NCBI GenBank assembly: GCA_905235305.1
Contig: CAJOLC010000003.1
Coordinates: forward strand, 1-49,004
DNA: 49,004 nt
Reading direction: 5' to 3'
Source: an uncultured Bacteroidaceae bacterium
GTDB taxonomy: Bacteria > Bacteroidota > Bacteroidia > Bacteroidales > Bacteroidaceae
Under the pieces are notes generated by a model. That model had not been told where the DNA came from. It ran no database searches and worked only from the letters and a program-made list of their open reading frames with translations. How positions within the stretch are numbered: position 1 is the first letter of the stretch; every line of letters starts with the position of its first letter. Below are positions 26,151 through 34,711 of this stretch, piece by piece. A program made the translations under genes and the position numbers.

Positions 26151-27515
26151 ATGAATGTTGAGAAGATTATGCAAGGCTTGGAGCAGAAGCATCCAGGCGA
26201 GCAAGAGTACCTGCAAGCTGTTCGCGAGGTTCTGGAAAGCATAAAGGACGTTTACAACCAGCACCCCGAATTCGAGAAAGCAAAGATTGTGGAGCGCATT
26301 GTCGAGCCTGAGCGCATCATCACCTTCCGTGTGCCTTGGGTTGACGACAAGGGCGAAGTGCAAGTCAACCTGGGCTATCGCGTGCAGTTCAACAGTGCGA
26401 TAGGTCCGTACAAAGGCGGCCTGCGTTTCCACAGCTCAGTCAACCTCAGCATCCTGAAGTTCCTTGGTTTCGAGCAGACATTCAAGAATGCCCTCACCAC
26501 CTTGCCCATGGGCGGTGGCAAAGGCGGCAGCGACTTCTCTCCCCGTGGCAAGAGTGATGCTGAAATCATGCGGTTCTGTCAGGCTTTCATGTCGGAACTC
26601 TTCAGGTACATAGGCCCCGATGTGGATGTCCCTGCTGGCGACATCGGCGTGGGAGGCCGCGAGATTGGTTACCTCTTTGGCATGTACAAGAAGCTCACGA
26701 CACAGTTCCATGCTGCCACCCTCACGGGCAAAGGCTTGGAATGGGGAGGAAGCATCCTCCGTCCGGAGGCCACAGGATTCGGCGCCCTATACTTCGTCAA
26801 CCAGATGATGCAGACGCATGGGCTCGACATCAAAGGCAAGACGGTTGCCCTCTCTGGCTTCGGAAACGTGGCTTGGGGCGCTGCCAAGAAGGCTACCGAG
26901 CTTGGGGCCAAGGTCATTACCATCAGTGGTCCCGATGGCTACATCTACGACCCGGCAGGTCTCGACGAGGAGAAGATTGACTACCTGCTTGAGCTTCGTG
27001 CCAGTGGCAACGACGTCTGCCAACCCTATGCAGAGCAATTCCCCGGCTCTGCTTTCTTCGAGGGCAAGAAGCCGTGGGAGCAGAAAGCCGACATCTACCT
27101 GCCCTGCGCCACTCAGAACGAGCTGAACGGCGAGGACGCGGACATGATTCTTGCCAACAAGCCGCTGTGTGTGGCAGAGGTCAGCAATATGGGATGTACG
27201 GCAGAAGCAGCCGAGAAGTTCATCGCTGCACGTCAGCTCTTTGCCCCTGGCAAGGCAGTGAATGCAGGAGGCGTGGCTACTTCAGGACTTGAGATGACGC
27301 AGAACTCAATGCGAATCTCTTGGACAGCCGAGGAGGTTGACAAGCGTCTGCATCAGATTATGTCGGGCATCCACGAGCAATGCGTCAAGTATGGTCGCGA
27401 GCCGAACGTCAACTGCCAGGGAGAACAGGGCGATTATGTCAACTACGTCAAAGGTGCCAACATCGCCGGCTTCATGAAGGTCGCAAAAGCCATGATGGCT
27501 CAGGGCATAGTTTAA
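26151..27515 (+). CDS. gdhA: NADP-type glutamate dehydrogenase
   Basis: The 454-residue hexameric-class enzyme interconverts 2-oxoglutarate plus ammonia and glutamate, a main ammonia-assimilation route in these bacteria. Marks are RVPWVDDKGEVQVNLGYRVQ (20), GPYKGGLRFH with the substrate lysine, LTTLPMGGGKGGSDF, VDVPAGDIGVGGREIGYLFG (20), TGKGLEWGGS and the Rossmann entry ALSGFGNVAWGAAKKATELG (20). The C-terminus has GGVATSGLEMTQNSMR. Length is normal. No clear TAnnTTTG box is seen in the 122-bp gap after nadE. Confidence 0.96.
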   Translation: MNVEKIMQGLEQKHPGEQEYLQAVREVLESIKDVYNQHPEFEKAKIVERIVEPERIITFRVPWVDDKGEVQVNLGYRVQFNSAIGPYKGGLRFHSSVNLSILKFLGFEQTFKNALTTLPMGGGKGGSDFSPRGKSDAEIMRFCQAFMSELFRYIGPDVDVPAGDIGVGGREIGYLFGMYKKLTTQFHAATLTGKGLEWGGSILRPEATGFGALYFVNQMMQTHGLDIKGKTVALSGFGNVAWGAAKKATELGAKVITISGPDGYIYDPAGLDEEKIDYLLELRASGNDVCQPYAEQFPGSAFFEGKKPWEQKADIYLPCATQNELNGEDADMILANKPLCVAEVSNMGCTAEAAEKFIAARQLFAPGKAVNAGGVATSGLEMTQNSMRISWTAEEVDKRLHQIMSGIHEQCVKYGREPNVNCQGEQGDYVNYVKGANIAGFMKVAKAMMAQGIV

Positions 27516-27520
27516 CCCAA

Positions 27521-27691
27521 GTCAGTCATCAAGGGCGCTTTCTCCATTCGCCCCCTGCCCCTTGCCCCTTGCTCCTCACTCCCATCACTATGGGTTGTTT
27601 GAACATACATGTATGTGCAATTGAATATTCATGAACCTGCAATTGAATATACATGTATGTTCAAACAACCCACCCTGCCATGTCCACCGAC
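27521..27691. repeat. Brick-repeat element, copy B (with inverted-repeat core)
   Basis: A left flank (AAGGGCGCTTTCTCC, then C-rich CCCCTTGCCCCTTGCTCC, then CATCACTATG) leads to a perfect 23-bp inverted repeat (27592-27614 and 27649-27671, ends GGGTTGTTTGAACAT). The repeat encloses a 34-bp core (27615-27648) of GAATATTCATGAACCT-type bricks. The right flank is CACCCTG..ATGTC. Copy D at 43533 has the same flanks in reverse orientation but the core in the same plus-strand orientation. Confidence 0.88.
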
Positions 27692-27878
27692 GCGGCAGGT
27701 TGGAGAAACGTAAAAACAAGGATGAAAGAGTGAGGAAACAGGCCTGATGACCTGTACGAATATAAGGGCGTACGCCAACGGAACAATAGATAAGGGCAGC
27801 ATCCTGACAGATGCTGCCCATACTTATAGCCTTATGAGATGACCCGTGGGATGGCTTCATCCCCCGACAAGGCATCGG
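27692..27878. other. Intergenic tail with a small hairpin
   Basis: No gene is seen. GGGCAGCAT (27794-27802) pairs with ATGCTGCCC (27811-27819). It lies about 60 bp beyond the beta-galactosidase stop and may end that transcript, but lacks a clear T-run. Confidence 0.4.
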
Positions 27879-30800
27879 TTACTTCACTACAATCTTGTGT
27901 CCGTTCCGTATATAGATACCTTGCGAAGGCTGCGACCACTTTCTTCCTAGGAGATCATATATTTGGTCTTGTTGATGCGTGGCATCAATCGGACTAAGGG
28001 AAGTCGGTTCATCCAGGTCCTCGAGGATGAACTCTGCGGGGTTCTCCTTGTTGGCATAGATGTAGCTGCCCACGTTGCTTGAGTCGAAGCCGATGTGGTA
28101 TCCGTCCTGCCACATACAGCGCAGGTAGGCGTTGCCTTCGGGAAGTCGCTCCACCTGGATGCACTCTTTCCTGTCGGTCGGTGCAGTCGTCTGGGAGATG
28201 ATGCGCCACGAAGCGGAAGCATCGCTGCAGAGGTAGTGCGTATCGGCCTTGAGGCGATAGTAGGCGGTGAAGCCGGAAACACGGGTAAAGCTGAAGATGT
28301 AGCCATTGTCGTTTTGGTCGTAGTCGCCGAAGCAGAAGTGTCCGTGGTCGCTATTTGTCTGGTAGTGGAGGTAAAGCCCCGACTGCTTCTCACGGATACG
28401 GTAGCGGTGAGTTTCGTTGATGGCAGGAATCTCCCACACGACAGACGGCACGATGGCTTCTGCCTCGATGCCAATTTCGGCGGCAGATGCATAGGGATTG
28501 TTGCTGACCACTGAGAGGGCAACGAACTTCATGTAGCGAGCTTCGGGCTTAGAGGGGATGCTGACCGTCTGCTTGTCAGAGGTGTCGCTGAACGAGCCGC
28601 TTGCGGCAGGCTGTCCCCACAGATTTGGATTGCTCGAGAAATAGACTTCGTAGCGGATGACACGGCCATTGGAACCGTCCCTGCGTCCTGTGTATGAGAA
28701 GGCAGTCACGCGGTAGGTCTTCTTCATATCCACAACCAATTCGTGCGGGCAGACTGGCGGTGTGCCGGAATAGCTTGTGTGCCAAATGGTCTCGAGGTTG
28801 CCGTCGATGGCATTCGAAGCCACCTCGCCGCCACCCTGCTGGCTGTCGTAGCTGTAGATGGACCACTCGCCTTTGTTCACAAAGAGACCGTATGTCCTCT
28901 CCACCGTAATGCTTGGAGCCAGCCCCTCGACAACAGCATAAGCACGAATCGTACCGCCTTGGGTCACGTCAATCGGACCGGTATAGGGCACGAAGTCGCC
29001 TCCGTCCAGGCTATAGTAAATGGTTGCATCCTCGGAACCTGTAGTGGTGAGGACAGCGAAGCCCCTGCCGTTGTCGCCAAGACGTACGGGCTGGCAGACA
29101 GGCATACCGATGCAACCGCGCTGGGTGAGCAGGGTGTCGGAGCTTTCCTCGAGAATCGGCAGGATCATGAAACAGAAAGGCGTCTGTGCAAGCCTGCGTT
29201 CGTACTTGTCAAGGACGTCGGGGCCGCAGCTGGCATTGCCAAGGGCACGGTTCCAGGCATCAAGTGAAACGATGGTATTGCGCTGGAAAGTTACCTCGTA
29301 GGGATGCTTCTTGCGGTCGTTCCTGTTGGTGTAGATTTCCTCAGGCCTCCAATGTCCGACGGTAGTAGCCATACCGTCAGGAGCAGCATAGAGCAGGCCT
29401 TTACCTTCTTTGGTAGTGATGGCAAGCCAACTTACGTCTTCCTTGTTGCCCGTCTCCTGCGGACGTATGTGGTTAGTCCACTGGTCTGTGACGGTGCTAT
29501 GCCATATGCCAAGGTGTGCAGCATAGTTGCGGTCGCGATAACTGTCGAAGGGGCCGCGTCCGAGCCAAGTGAGGTTCTCGGCCGAAGGAGACATCTCGAA
29601 ACGGTAACCGAGCTTCGGGATGATGGAGCCTTCCGTGCTTGGCGTAATCACAGTGCTGACGCTTACGGCTCCGTCGGGATAGATGCGGAACTGCTTGTTC
29701 ACGGTGAATGTCAGTGCAGAGGTGCTGGTCTTGTAGGTATCCGTTATGGCGAGCTGCACCCACTGGTCTGCCGTGTCCTTCTCAACCTCCCAGGTTCCGG
29801 TCTTCATCGTAAGCGTGCGGACGCCTAAGCTCTCCCAGCTGCCTTCCTTAACCTTGTCGTTCTCGGTCGGCACACGGAAGGTGTTGAGCTTGATGGGCTG
29901 GTTGATGAGTGTCGTTCCGTCGAGGATATAACGCGAAAGCGTACCGCTGGAGAAGGTGACGGAGAAGTTCGTTCCCTTGACAGTATAACTGGAGCCGGAG
30001 CCTGTCACTGAAATCGTGTCTGTTCCTTCGTACTTATATGGAAGCGGAGATGTGGCCTCCTGAATGACAGCCTCTGATGCTGCCACCTCATAGCCTGCTT
30101 CTGCCCAAGGCGTTTCCTCCTGCTGTGTCGTGGTGAAACGGATGGTGTAGCGATGTGAAGGTGAGAAGGTAATGCCGCCGTAAGGGATGGTGATAGTCGT
30201 GCTATCCCATGGGGCGATGTTGAGTTCGTCAAGCTGTCCGCTGGCAATGCCTATGCCGTCTTCGCTGATGACCCACTTCGTGTCGTAGCCTTTGAAACGG
30301 ACCTGCTGCAGTTTGTTCTTGGCGCGGAACCTGCCATTCTTTATATTAATAGGAATAATGTCGAGAGGCTGATACACGCCTTTCATGTTGAAACTCTTGG
30401 CGGTCGGCGTGCAATCGGGCAGAACGACACCGTTGCAGCAGAAAGAACCGTCATTAGGATTGTCACCAAAGTCACCGCCGTAAGCCCAATAGGACTGCGA
30501 CGGCTTTCCAGGAACAGGCATTCTCAGGCCCTGATCCTTCCAGTCCCAGACGAATTCGCCTACCATTGCAGGATAAGGCTCGTAGATGTCGCGGTAATAA
30601 TCTATCTGGTTGCCCATGGCGTTGCCCATGGCGTGAGTGTTCTCGCACTGGATGTGCGGACGCTGACCCGTCTTGCCCATGCGGCCTTTTGCTGTGGAAA
30701 GCATATTGGAATAACTTCCATACATCGTACTCGACACGTCGCTCCAGGTGCTGTTGCCTTCATAATGCGTGATACGGCTTGTGTCAAGCTTCTTGATGGC

Positions 30801-32282
30801 TTCCATTACACTTTGGAAGTTGTTGCCGCCGCCGCTCTCATTGCCCGCGCTCCAGCCGAAGATGCAAGCATGGTTGCGAAGCGTGAGGACTTGACGTTCG
30901 TTGCGTTCCACCATAGGCTTGCGGAAAGCCTCCACGCTCGACAGACCTGTGTTGCCGTGACATTCGACGTCTGCCTCTGCCAAGACATAGAGACCGTACT
31001 GGTCGCAAAGCTCGTAGAAGTACGGATTGTCGGGATAATGGCTTGTGCGGATGGCATTGACATTAAGCCTTTTCATGGTGAGGATGTCCTTGAGCGTCTC
31101 CTCGCGACTAACGGTTCTGCCGTTCTCTTGGCTGAAGTCGTGACGGTCAACGCCGTGGACCACCAGACGCTTTCCATTGATGAGCAAGGCTCCGTCGGTG
31201 CGTATGGTGACCGTGCGGAAACCTATCTTGCAGGCTCTCATGTCAACAAGTTCGCCTTCTGCCGTAAGGAGACGAAGGGTCAAGTCATAGAGCTTCGGGT
31301 TCTCGGCACTCCAACACTCTATGCCTGAAAACGAGACGCTTTGGGTGAAAGAGGCTGCGGATGTGAGTGTCTTGGTATATTCCCTGACGACTTTATCCTC
31401 GTCGCTGATGGTCATTTGCACTTTCATTCCACTTGTGTTTCCGCCTTCCAACGAGACTTGCAGGCGGCCTTGTCCGGATGTTCCTGCCGTGGAAAGGGAT
31501 GTCGTGTAGTAAAAGAAGTCAGCGATGCGCTGCTCTGGAGCCGACCAGAGGAACACGTCGCGCATGATGCCTGTCAGTCTCCAATAGTCCTGACACTCAA
31601 GGAAGGAGCCGCTCGTGAAGCGGAAGACTTGCACCGAGATGTTGTTCTCGCCCTCGCGAACCATGTCGGAGATGTCGAAATCGCTTGGCAAGTAGGAGTC
31701 TTCGGCATAGCCTGCGAACTGACCGTTCACCCATACATAGTAGCCGTGACCTGCTCCGTTGAAGCGGACGAAAGTCTTTCTGCCCAGCCAACCTTCTGGA
31801 AGTGTGAACGTGCGACGGTAGCAACCGACAGGATTCTTACGGTCGTTGTTGTAAGTCCAATTTGATGGACGGTCGGCCATTACGGAGTATGTGGACGAGT
31901 TGTATTTGAACGGATAGCTTGTATTGACGTAGAGTGGCTTGTCCCATGACTTGTTGTTTCGTGCTGCATACACCTGCCAGGGCATCGGAACCGTGATGTT
32001 GTCCCAGGAACTGGCATTGTAGTTGTCGGCATAGAAACCCGACGGAACTTTAGTCGGCAAGGCACTCCAACGGAACTTCCACGTGCCGTTCAGGTCGAGG
32101 AAGTAAGGTGAGAGGTTCATGTCAAGCGTGTGAGCAGAGTCGGCATCAGCAAAGGGAATGCTCAAGTCGTGGCTCTGCACGCGTTTAAGGCTGGTAACAC
32201 TCACGTCGTCCCACTCGGTCATCTCCTGCGAGGAAGCAGCAAGCGCGACGAAACTAAACAAAAGAAACAAGTTTTTCTTCAT
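27879..32282 (-). CDS. Multidomain GH2 beta-galactosidase with T9SS-like tail
   Basis: The 1467-residue secreted enzyme has a signal peptide (MKKNLFLLFSFVALAASSQ). A LacZ-type core follows: jelly roll (about 55-235), Ig-like domain, and TIM barrel (about 350-650) with acid/base E482 in AGNESGGGNN and nucleophile E547 in QCENTHAMGN. A Bgal_small_N sandwich spans about 765-1040. Accessory parts are a chitobiase-C/FN3-like piece with IYYSLDGG, an F5/8C discoidin domain (about 1140-1277, with ASNAIDGNLETIWHT) and a ricin-like trefoil (about 1287-1420). The C-terminal tail IYDLLGRKWS...GIYIRNGHKIVVK (about 1440-1467) resembles T9SS type A sorting signals. It probably removes beta-galactose from host or plant glycans at the cell surface. 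Confidence 0.94.
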   Translation of the reverse strand: MKKNLFLLFSFVALAASSQEMTEWDDVSVTSLKRVQSHDLSIPFADADSAHTLDMNLSPYFLDLNGTWKFRWSALPTKVPSGFYADNYNASSWDNITVPMPWQVYAARNNKSWDKPLYVNTSYPFKYNSSTYSVMADRPSNWTYNNDRKNPVGCYRRTFTLPEGWLGRKTFVRFNGAGHGYYVWVNGQFAGYAEDSYLPSDFDISDMVREGENNISVQVFRFTSGSFLECQDYWRLTGIMRDVFLWSAPEQRIADFFYYTTSLSTAGTSGQGRLQVSLEGGNTSGMKVQMTISDEDKVVREYTKTLTSAASFTQSVSFSGIECWSAENPKLYDLTLRLLTAEGELVDMRACKIGFRTVTIRTDGALLINGKRLVVHGVDRHDFSQENGRTVSREETLKDILTMKRLNVNAIRTSHYPDNPYFYELCDQYGLYVLAEADVECHGNTGLSSVEAFRKPMVERNERQVLTLRNHACIFGWSAGNESGGGNNFQSVMEAIKKLDTSRITHYEGNSTWSDVSSTMYGSYSNMLSTAKGRMGKTGQRPHIQCENTHAMGNAMGNQIDYYRDIYEPYPAMVGEFVWDWKDQGLRMPVPGKPSQSYWAYGGDFGDNPNDGSFCCNGVVLPDCTPTAKSFNMKGVYQPLDIIPINIKNGRFRAKNKLQQVRFKGYDTKWVISEDGIGIASGQLDELNIAPWDSTTITIPYGGITFSPSHRYTIRFTTTQQEETPWAEAGYEVAASEAVIQEATSPLPYKYEGTDTISVTGSGSSYTVKGTNFSVTFSSGTLSRYILDGTTLINQPIKLNTFRVPTENDKVKEGSWESLGVRTLTMKTGTWEVEKDTADQWVQLAITDTYKTSTSALTFTVNKQFRIYPDGAVSVSTVITPSTEGSIIPKLGYRFEMSPSAENLTWLGRGPFDSYRDRNYAAHLGIWHSTVTDQWTNHIRPQETGNKEDVSWLAITTKEGKGLLYAAPDGMATTVGHWRPEEIYTNRNDRKKHPYEVTFQRNTIVSLDAWNRALGNASCGPDVLDKYERRLAQTPFCFMILPILEESSDTLLTQRGCIGMPVCQPVRLGDNGRGFAVLTTTGSEDATIYYSLDGGDFVPYTGPIDVTQGGTIRAYAVVEGLAPSITVERTYGLFVNKGEWSIYSYDSQQGGGEVASNAIDGNLETIWHTSYSGTPPVCPHELVVDMKKTYRVTAFSYTGRRDGSNGRVIRYEVYFSSNPNLWGQPAASGSFSDTSDKQTVSIPSKPEARYMKFVALSVVSNNPYASAAEIGIEAEAIVPSVVWEIPAINETHRYRIREKQSGLYLHYQTNSDHGHFCFGDYDQNDNGYIFSFTRVSGFTAYYRLKADTHYLCSDASASWRIISQTTAPTDRKECIQVERLPEGNAYLRCMWQDGYHIGFDSSNVGSYIYANKENPAEFILEDLDEPTSLSPIDATHQQDQIYDLLGRKWSQPSQGIYIRNGHKIVVK

Positions 32283-32310
32283 TATTGCAAATTATTAGGA
32301 ATTTACGACG

Positions 32311-32318
32311 CAAAAGTA
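32311..32318 (-). promoter_or_regulatory. -7 box for the beta-galactosidase gene
   Basis: TACTTTTG on the minus strand matches TAnnTTTG and gives a leader of roughly 22 nt before the ATG at 32282. Confidence 0.5.
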
Positions 32319-32446
32319 AGAAAAATAATTGAAAACAGGAAACCTTTCCGAAAAAAAGTTAAAAAACACATGTAAAGTCGGCAAAGTCCACACGAGAAGT
32401 GCCAAATTTCTTTCATAAGTTCTCCCTGTCTCTAGATTAAGGTCTA

Positions 32447-32483
32447 AAACAAATAAGGTCTGCCGACATAAGCGACAGACCTC
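32447..32483 (-). terminator. Terminator of the tRNA-Ala transcript
   Basis: On the minus strand AGGTCTG (32482-32476) pairs with CAGACCT (32462-32456), followed by TATTTGTTTT. It lies about 20 bp past the 3' end of the tRNA. Confidence 0.65.
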
Positions 32484-32500
32484 AACGAAAGAATTCTTGT

Positions 32501-32573
<73 letters not shown>

Positions 32574-32661
32574 GTTTGTGAACTACTGGACAATGCTTGC
32601 TTCGAAAAACGATGCAAAATTACTCACTTTATGCTTAACTTGCAAATAAATGATGACTTTT

Positions 32662-32693
32662 TTTGCATTAAAAGCCAAAAAAGCGTATTTTTG
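32662..32693 (+). promoter_or_regulatory. Promoter of the M6-M6-sialidase operon
   Basis: TTTG (32662-32665), 20 bp, TATTTTTG (32686-32693): a complete Bacteroidetes promoter. It rules out any start upstream of about 32700 for the first M6 gene. Confidence 0.7.
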
Positions 32694-32718
32694 CACGCGG
32701 ATTATTGTAATGCAAGTT

Positions 32719-34704
32719 ATGAAACGACATATAATGAGTTTCCTCTTCGCCAGCCTGACCTTGTGGATCATGGCTGTGCCTGCTCTTAAGATACGCAGGA
32801 GCGTGACCCTTGACGACGGACGAACTGTGACGGTAACGGCATATGGCAATGAGGACTTTGACTACCTCCTTTCCGATGACGGCGAGGTGATTCTGAACTG
32901 GGACACAGTCTTCCACGCAACAGGTCTCACTCGCGAAGAGTACTTTGCCACCCTACCCCAACTGCCTCGATATGCCAGGAGAAAGGTGGGAAGTGTCGAA
33001 ACGGCACTAGTTCAGCCATACGGCGTCAAGAAAATTCCCGTCATCCTGGCTGCCTTCAAGGACAAGCAATTCACAGTTGAAAGGACAAAGGAGCGGGTGA
33101 ATGCATTCTACGATGACTTCTTCAACGGCACAAACATCTATACCGCTACCGGAACCTACGACGCAGGAAACAATCTTGGCAGCGTCAGGCAGTACTTCAT
33201 CGACCAAAGTCAAGGGCAGTTCCTTCCTGAATTTACCATCATCGGGCCTGTAGAGCTTGACAGCGCCTATGCTCACTACGGAATGGACTACAGTAGTGGA
33301 GCGAGGGACTCACTCTACACCACTTTCGTCAAGGAGTCTTTCACCAAGGCCCTGGCCATTCATGATGATTGGTCGGAGTTCGACAACAACAATGACAGGA
33401 AAATAGATATGTGCGTCATCATCTTTGCAGGAATGGGCCAGAACTACACGAATTCATATGGCGACAAAAATACCATCTGGCCTCAAGAACAGCCTTTAAG
33501 CTATACCTTTGACGGCAGAACACTTTCCGGATGTTCGTCAAGTTGCGAGATGCGACCACTAACAGCCGAGGATGGGCACATTACCTCATGGCAGGCTGAC
33601 GGCATTGGCGTGGTGGTTCATGAAATAAGTCATGCCATTGGCTTGCCCGACCTGTACGACAAGAAGAATGTATGCTTCGGCCTCGACTTCTGGAGCGTCA
33701 TGGATTATGGAATGTATACCAGGCAATCGAAAGTTCCCATCGGCTATACAGCGTACGAACGCGAGTTCATGGGATGGCAAAATACAGAAACCATCAGCTC
33801 TCCCAGCACGCTCCACATCTATCCCTTCGACCGAGGTGGAAAGGGATACAAAATCGTCAACGATGCCAATCCCAATGAGTATTACATCTTGGATAATCGC
33901 CAAGCACTCAGCTGGGACTGGGGCGTCTGCAGCAATCGTGGGCATGGAATGCTGGTCTATCATGTGGACTACAATTCTTCCATATGGAAAGCCAACAACG
34001 TTAATGGCAATCCGAATCATCAATACTTGACCATCATCCCAGCCAACAACAGCCTAATCGGCTCCAACAACGCTTCAACGTCAGAAGAATGGAGAACCAG
34101 CTTGCAAGGAAATCCCTATCCGGGTATCACTGGGAATCATGAACTGACCGACGAATCCGTACCTGCCAGCACCGTCTTCAAGGGCGAATTCATGGGCAAA
34201 CCGCTCTATGATATAGAAGAAACTGAAGACGGCATCATCACAGTTAAAGTGATGCCTCTCGGGACACTCGACGCTCCTACAAATCTGACCTTTGAGAACA
34301 CATTGCCCTGCAGCACGACAGCAACATGGGAACCTGTCCCTGAAGCAGAGCAATACAACCTGCAACTCTGGTGTGAAGACGAGTTGGTAATGGAACAAGA
34401 CAGCATCCCCGTCAACTCCTACAGGTTCGAGAATCTTCGGGCCGAAGTCAATTACACTTATGCCGTGCAGGCTATCAGCAACGCATATCGCAATAGTGAA
34501 TGGACGGAAAGCGAGTCCTTCAGAGCAGATCCGGATGCCATTTCCGAAATTACCGAAAGTGCAAAGCTGGTTCGCATATACGACGTAAGCGGACATTTTG
34601 TGGGCGAATGCTTTGCCGACCAACTTCGCAAATTCGCTTTCAGGCATGGAATCTTCATTATTCGACGTCCTGACGGGAAGACAGAAAAGCTGATTATTCA
34701 ATAA
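32719..34704 (+). CDS. Secreted M6 family metallopeptidase (1)
   Basis: The start at 32719 gives a 661-residue protein with signal MKRHIMSFLFASLTLWIMA; ATG 32710 is also possible, but longer starts precede the promoter. A propeptide-like region with DDGRTVTVTAYGNEDF comes first. The M6 (immune inhibitor A-like) zinc domain follows, with VHEISHAIGLPDLYD (zinc ligands H301 and H305) and WSVMDYGMY acting as the Met-turn. An FN3-like domain (about 520-605) has TATWEPVPEAEQYNLQLW. The C-terminus, IYDVSGHFVGEC... HGIFIIRRPDGKTEKLIIQ, is a T9SS-type tail. It is first of three overlapping or abutting genes for secreted proteins and likely degrades extracellular protein or mucin. Confidence 0.9.
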   Translation: MKRHIMSFLFASLTLWIMAVPALKIRRSVTLDDGRTVTVTAYGNEDFDYLLSDDGEVILNWDTVFHATGLTREEYFATLPQLPRYARRKVGSVETALVQPYGVKKIPVILAAFKDKQFTVERTKERVNAFYDDFFNGTNIYTATGTYDAGNNLGSVRQYFIDQSQGQFLPEFTIIGPVELDSAYAHYGMDYSSGARDSLYTTFVKESFTKALAIHDDWSEFDNNNDRKIDMCVIIFAGMGQNYTNSYGDKNTIWPQEQPLSYTFDGRTLSGCSSSCEMRPLTAEDGHITSWQADGIGVVVHEISHAIGLPDLYDKKNVCFGLDFWSVMDYGMYTRQSKVPIGYTAYEREFMGWQNTETISSPSTLHIYPFDRGGKGYKIVNDANPNEYYILDNRQALSWDWGVCSNRGHGMLVYHVDYNSSIWKANNVNGNPNHQYLTIIPANNSLIGSNNASTSEEWRTSLQGNPYPGITGNHELTDESVPASTVFKGEFMGKPLYDIEETEDGIITVKVMPLGTLDAPTNLTFENTLPCSTTATWEPVPEAEQYNLQLWCEDELVMEQDSIPVNSYRFENLRAEVNYTYAVQAISNAYRNSEWTESESFRADPDAISEITESAKLVRIYDVSGHFVGECFADQLRKFAFRHGIFIIRRPDGKTEKLIIQ

Positions 34705-34711
34705 TCCAGTA

